The position numbers and the translations under genes are program-made. This document shows, one piece after another, positions 62,357 to 64,000 of a stretch of 64,000 nt of DNA (its first letter is position 1; each line of letters begins with the position of its first letter). The notes under the pieces were generated by a model. It saw only the letters and a program-made list of their open reading frames with translations, ran no database searches and had not been told where the DNA came from. Source of the DNA: Geodermatophilus sp. DSM 44513 (GTDB lineage: Bacteria > Actinomycetota > Actinomycetes > Mycobacteriales > Geodermatophilaceae); NCBI RefSeq assembly GCF_032460525.1, contig NZ_CP135963.1:372001-436000 (forward strand), in the 5' to 3' direction.

Positions 62357-63676
62357 TCAGCCGACCCGCCGCAGCACGTCCGGGGTGAGCTGGCCGACGG
62401 CGGTGTGCCCGGTGAGCCCCAGCGTCAGGTCGAACTCGCCCAGCACGTCGGACACCACCTGGCGCACGCCCTCCTCGCCGGCCAGGGCCAGCCCCCACGC
62501 GTACGGCCGGCCGAGCAGCACCGCCCGGGCGCCGAGGGCCACCGCGGTGAGCACGTCGGCGCCGCTGCGCACCCCGCTGTCCAGCAGCACCGGTGCGCGG
62601 TCGCCGACCGCGGCCACCACCTCGGGCAGGGCGTCCAGCGCGGCGATCGAGCGGTCCACCTGCCGGCCGCCGTGGGTGCTGACCACCACGCCGTCCACGC
62701 CCTCGTCCACCGCCCGCCGCGCGTCGTCGGGGTGCAGCACCCCCTTGAGCACGATCGGCAGCCGGGTGCGGGCCCGAAGCCACGCCAGGTCGGCCCAGGT
62801 GATCGAGGGCCGGGAGTAGATGGACAGGAAGGTCTCGACGGCGGCCCGGGGCAGCGGGGAGCGCAGGTTGTCCAGCAGCGGGCCCGGCCAGGCCCGCGCC
62901 ATGCCGACCAGCGCCCGGACGGCGGACAGCGTCGGCCGGGGCTGGCGGTCCCGCCGCGCCGCGGCGCCCGGCTCGGTGGGTGCGGGGGCGGCGGCGCGCT
63001 CCCGGACCAGCCGCCGGAACACCGGGTCGGAGGTGTACTGCGCGATGCCCTTCCCCAGCGCGAAGGGCAGGTGGCCCAGGTCCAGGTCGCGGGGGCGCCA
63101 GCCGAGCATCGTGGTGTCCAGGGTGACCACCAGCGCGTCGCAGCCGCTGGCCTCCGCCCGCCCGACCAGGCTCTCCACCAGCTCGTCGGACGTCGACCAG
63201 TACAGCTGGGACCACCGCGGGGCGGGGTGGGGGGCCTGGTCCATCGCCGCGGCGCACTCCTCCATGGGCACCGAGGCCTGGTTGGAGAAGACCATCGGCA
63301 CCCCGAGGGACGCCGCGGCGCGGGCGACCGCGAGGTCGGCGGCCGGGTGCACCAGCTCCAGCGCCCCGACCGGGCCGAGCAGCAGCGGGGCGGGCAGCCG
63401 CCGGCCGAGGAGCTCCACCGAGGTGTCCCGGGCGCTGACGTCGCGCAGCACCCGGGGGACGAGGACCCAGCGGTCGAAGGCGGCGCGGTTGGCCCGCTGG
63501 GTGGCCTCCTCGCCGGCCCCACCCGCGACGTAGGCGTACGCCCGGGCCCCCAGCCGCGCGCGGGCGCGGCGCTGCAGCGCCCGCGCGGCGGTGGGCACGA
63601 GCGGCCGGCGCCCGTACACCCCCGCGCGGTAGACCTCGTCCTGCCGGCGGCGACCGGTGCCCGCTGCTGAGTCCAC
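62357..63676 (-). CDS. FMN-dependent alpha-hydroxy-acid oxidase (lactate 2-monooxygenase-like)
   Basis: A 439-residue TIM-barrel flavoenzyme of the lactate/glycolate oxidase family. Motifs: [23 protein letters not shown]-like segment [42 protein letters not shown] (active-site Lys), [12 protein letters not shown] (catalytic His) and [20 protein letters not shown] (FMN phosphate). A long insert between strands four and five (about residues 228-260, Pro/Arg-rich) favours the lactate 2-monooxygenase branch over short oxidases. The GTG start at 63676 lacks a Shine-Dalgarno site but has TACGGT six bases upstream, suggesting a leaderless mRNA. It is convergent with the ABC exporter gene. Confidence 0.9.
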   Translation of the reverse strand: MDSAAGTGRRRQDEVYRAGVYGRRPLVPTAARALQRRARARLGARAYAYVAGGAGEEATQRANRAAFDRWVLVPRVLRDVSARDTSVELLGRRLPAPLLLGPVGALELVHPAADLAVARAAASLGVPMVFSNQASVPMEECAAAMDQAPHPAPRWSQLYWSTSDELVESLVGRAEASGCDALVVTLDTTMLGWRPRDLDLGHLPFALGKGIAQYTSDPVFRRLVRERAAAPAPTEPGAAARRDRQPRPTLSAVRALVGMARAWPGPLLDNLRSPLPRAAVETFLSIYSRPSITWADLAWLRARTRLPIVLKGVLHPDDARRAVDEGVDGVVVSTHGGRQVDRSIAALDALPEVVAAVGDRAPVLLDSGVRSGADVLTAVALGARAVLLGRPYAWGLALAGEEGVRQVVSDVLGEFDLTLGLTGHTAVGQLTPDVLRRVG

Positions 63677-63860
63677 GGGGGCACCGTAGTGAGCGCGGGA
63701 TCACAGCCCGTCGCGCGGGGCGGCCCCGACTCTCCGCCGACACGCCGGGGCGACACGCGCCACCGGCGTGGGATCGGACCACCTCGGGCCCGGTCACCTG
63801 CATCATGGTCGGCACCGGGGCGCCGTCGGCACCTCGGCGCGGCAGCAGGGGGACGTGCAC

Positions 63861-64000
63861 GTGCAGGTGGCCACCAGGCCGGCACCCGTGGCGGTGCTCG
63901 GTGTCCTGTCCGCCGCGCTGTTCTGCGCCGGTGTCGCCCTGGCCGGCCCCGCGGCCGCCGTCGACCACGCGGCGCTCCCCGACGCCCGCGTCACCCACGG
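63861..64000 (+). CDS. Secreted protein, N-terminal fragment
   Basis: The frame runs off the right edge after 46 codons. It encodes a clear signal peptide (PAPVAVLGVLSAALFCAGVA, then a likely cleavage at AGPAAA) followed by VDHAALPDARVTHG. GTG 63861 is eight bases after GGGGG and is the best start; GTGs at 63855 and 63867 are in the same frame. Too little of the mature protein is visible to name it. Confidence 0.55.
   Translation, partial: MQVATRPAPVAVLGVLSAALFCAGVALAGPAAAVDHAALPDARVTH

Overview
The window comes from a very high-GC actinobacterium. Small membrane and secreted proteins, ECF sigma/CHAT modules, GTGA/ATGA start-stop overlaps and NNC/NNG codons most resemble Geodermatophilaceae (Blastococcus, Modestobacter, Geodermatophilus). 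That placement is an inference; no rRNA is present. The first ~3.4 kb is lower in GC (about 58-65% by eye) and uses rare codons, as expected for a horizontally acquired polysaccharide locus.

Layout. 1-7.4 kb: surface polysaccharide genes (partial Wzy/ligase, Wzz-like co-polymerase, polyisoprenyl-phosphate sugar transferase, LCP ligase). 7.7-9.1 kb: UDP-glucose dehydrogenase. 9.5-11.7 kb: a two-component system. 12.0-28.4 kb: an ECF sigma factor followed by four transcription units. They encode a Cys-less anti-sigma-like protein, a TPR-CHAT protease and a secreted subtilase; a retropepsin-7TM fusion and a RimK-like ATP-grasp ligase; three glycosyltransferases, an ABC exporter and two APH-like kinases; and a small secreted beta-helix-like protein. 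28.5-31.3 kb: small membrane proteins, a TPM protein and a 4'-phosphopantetheinyl transferase. 31.6-40.8 kb: a Pls/PosA-type membrane NRPS (poly-amino-acid synthetase class), coupled to an amine-acetyltransferase-like membrane protein and a BPL_N protein, then an alpha/beta hydrolase and an M1 metallopeptidase. 41.1-44.6 kb: argC-(argJ remnant)-argB-argD. 44.7-52.0 kb: GalE, a Pro-rich wall protein and an exopolysaccharide operon (NodB-GT2 fusion, GH18, acyltransferase). 52.0-58.2 kb: PHP esterase, DoxX-like protein, a second Pro-rich protein, PAP2 phosphatase, and a CGNR regulator divergent from an MFS exporter. 58.3-58.5 kb: tRNA-Ser(GCU) and tRNA-Arg(ACG). 58.6-63.7 kb: a double ABC exporter and an FMN-dependent 2-hydroxy-acid oxidase. 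The right edge holds the start of a secreted protein.

Main discovery candidate. Four intergenic regions between 12.6 and 27.8 kb each carry GTATCA, exactly 17 bases, then CACGT, always on the coding strand and upstream of a transcription unit. This has the geometry of an ECF promoter, and the ECF sigma gene lies at the head of the block. It ties about thirteen genes into one regulon: two proteases (CHAT and S8), a retropepsin/amidoligase pair, a glycan assembly and export operon, and a beta-helix-like exported protein. I know of no described system with this composition. A regulated cell-surface modification or envelope-stress program is the simplest reading.
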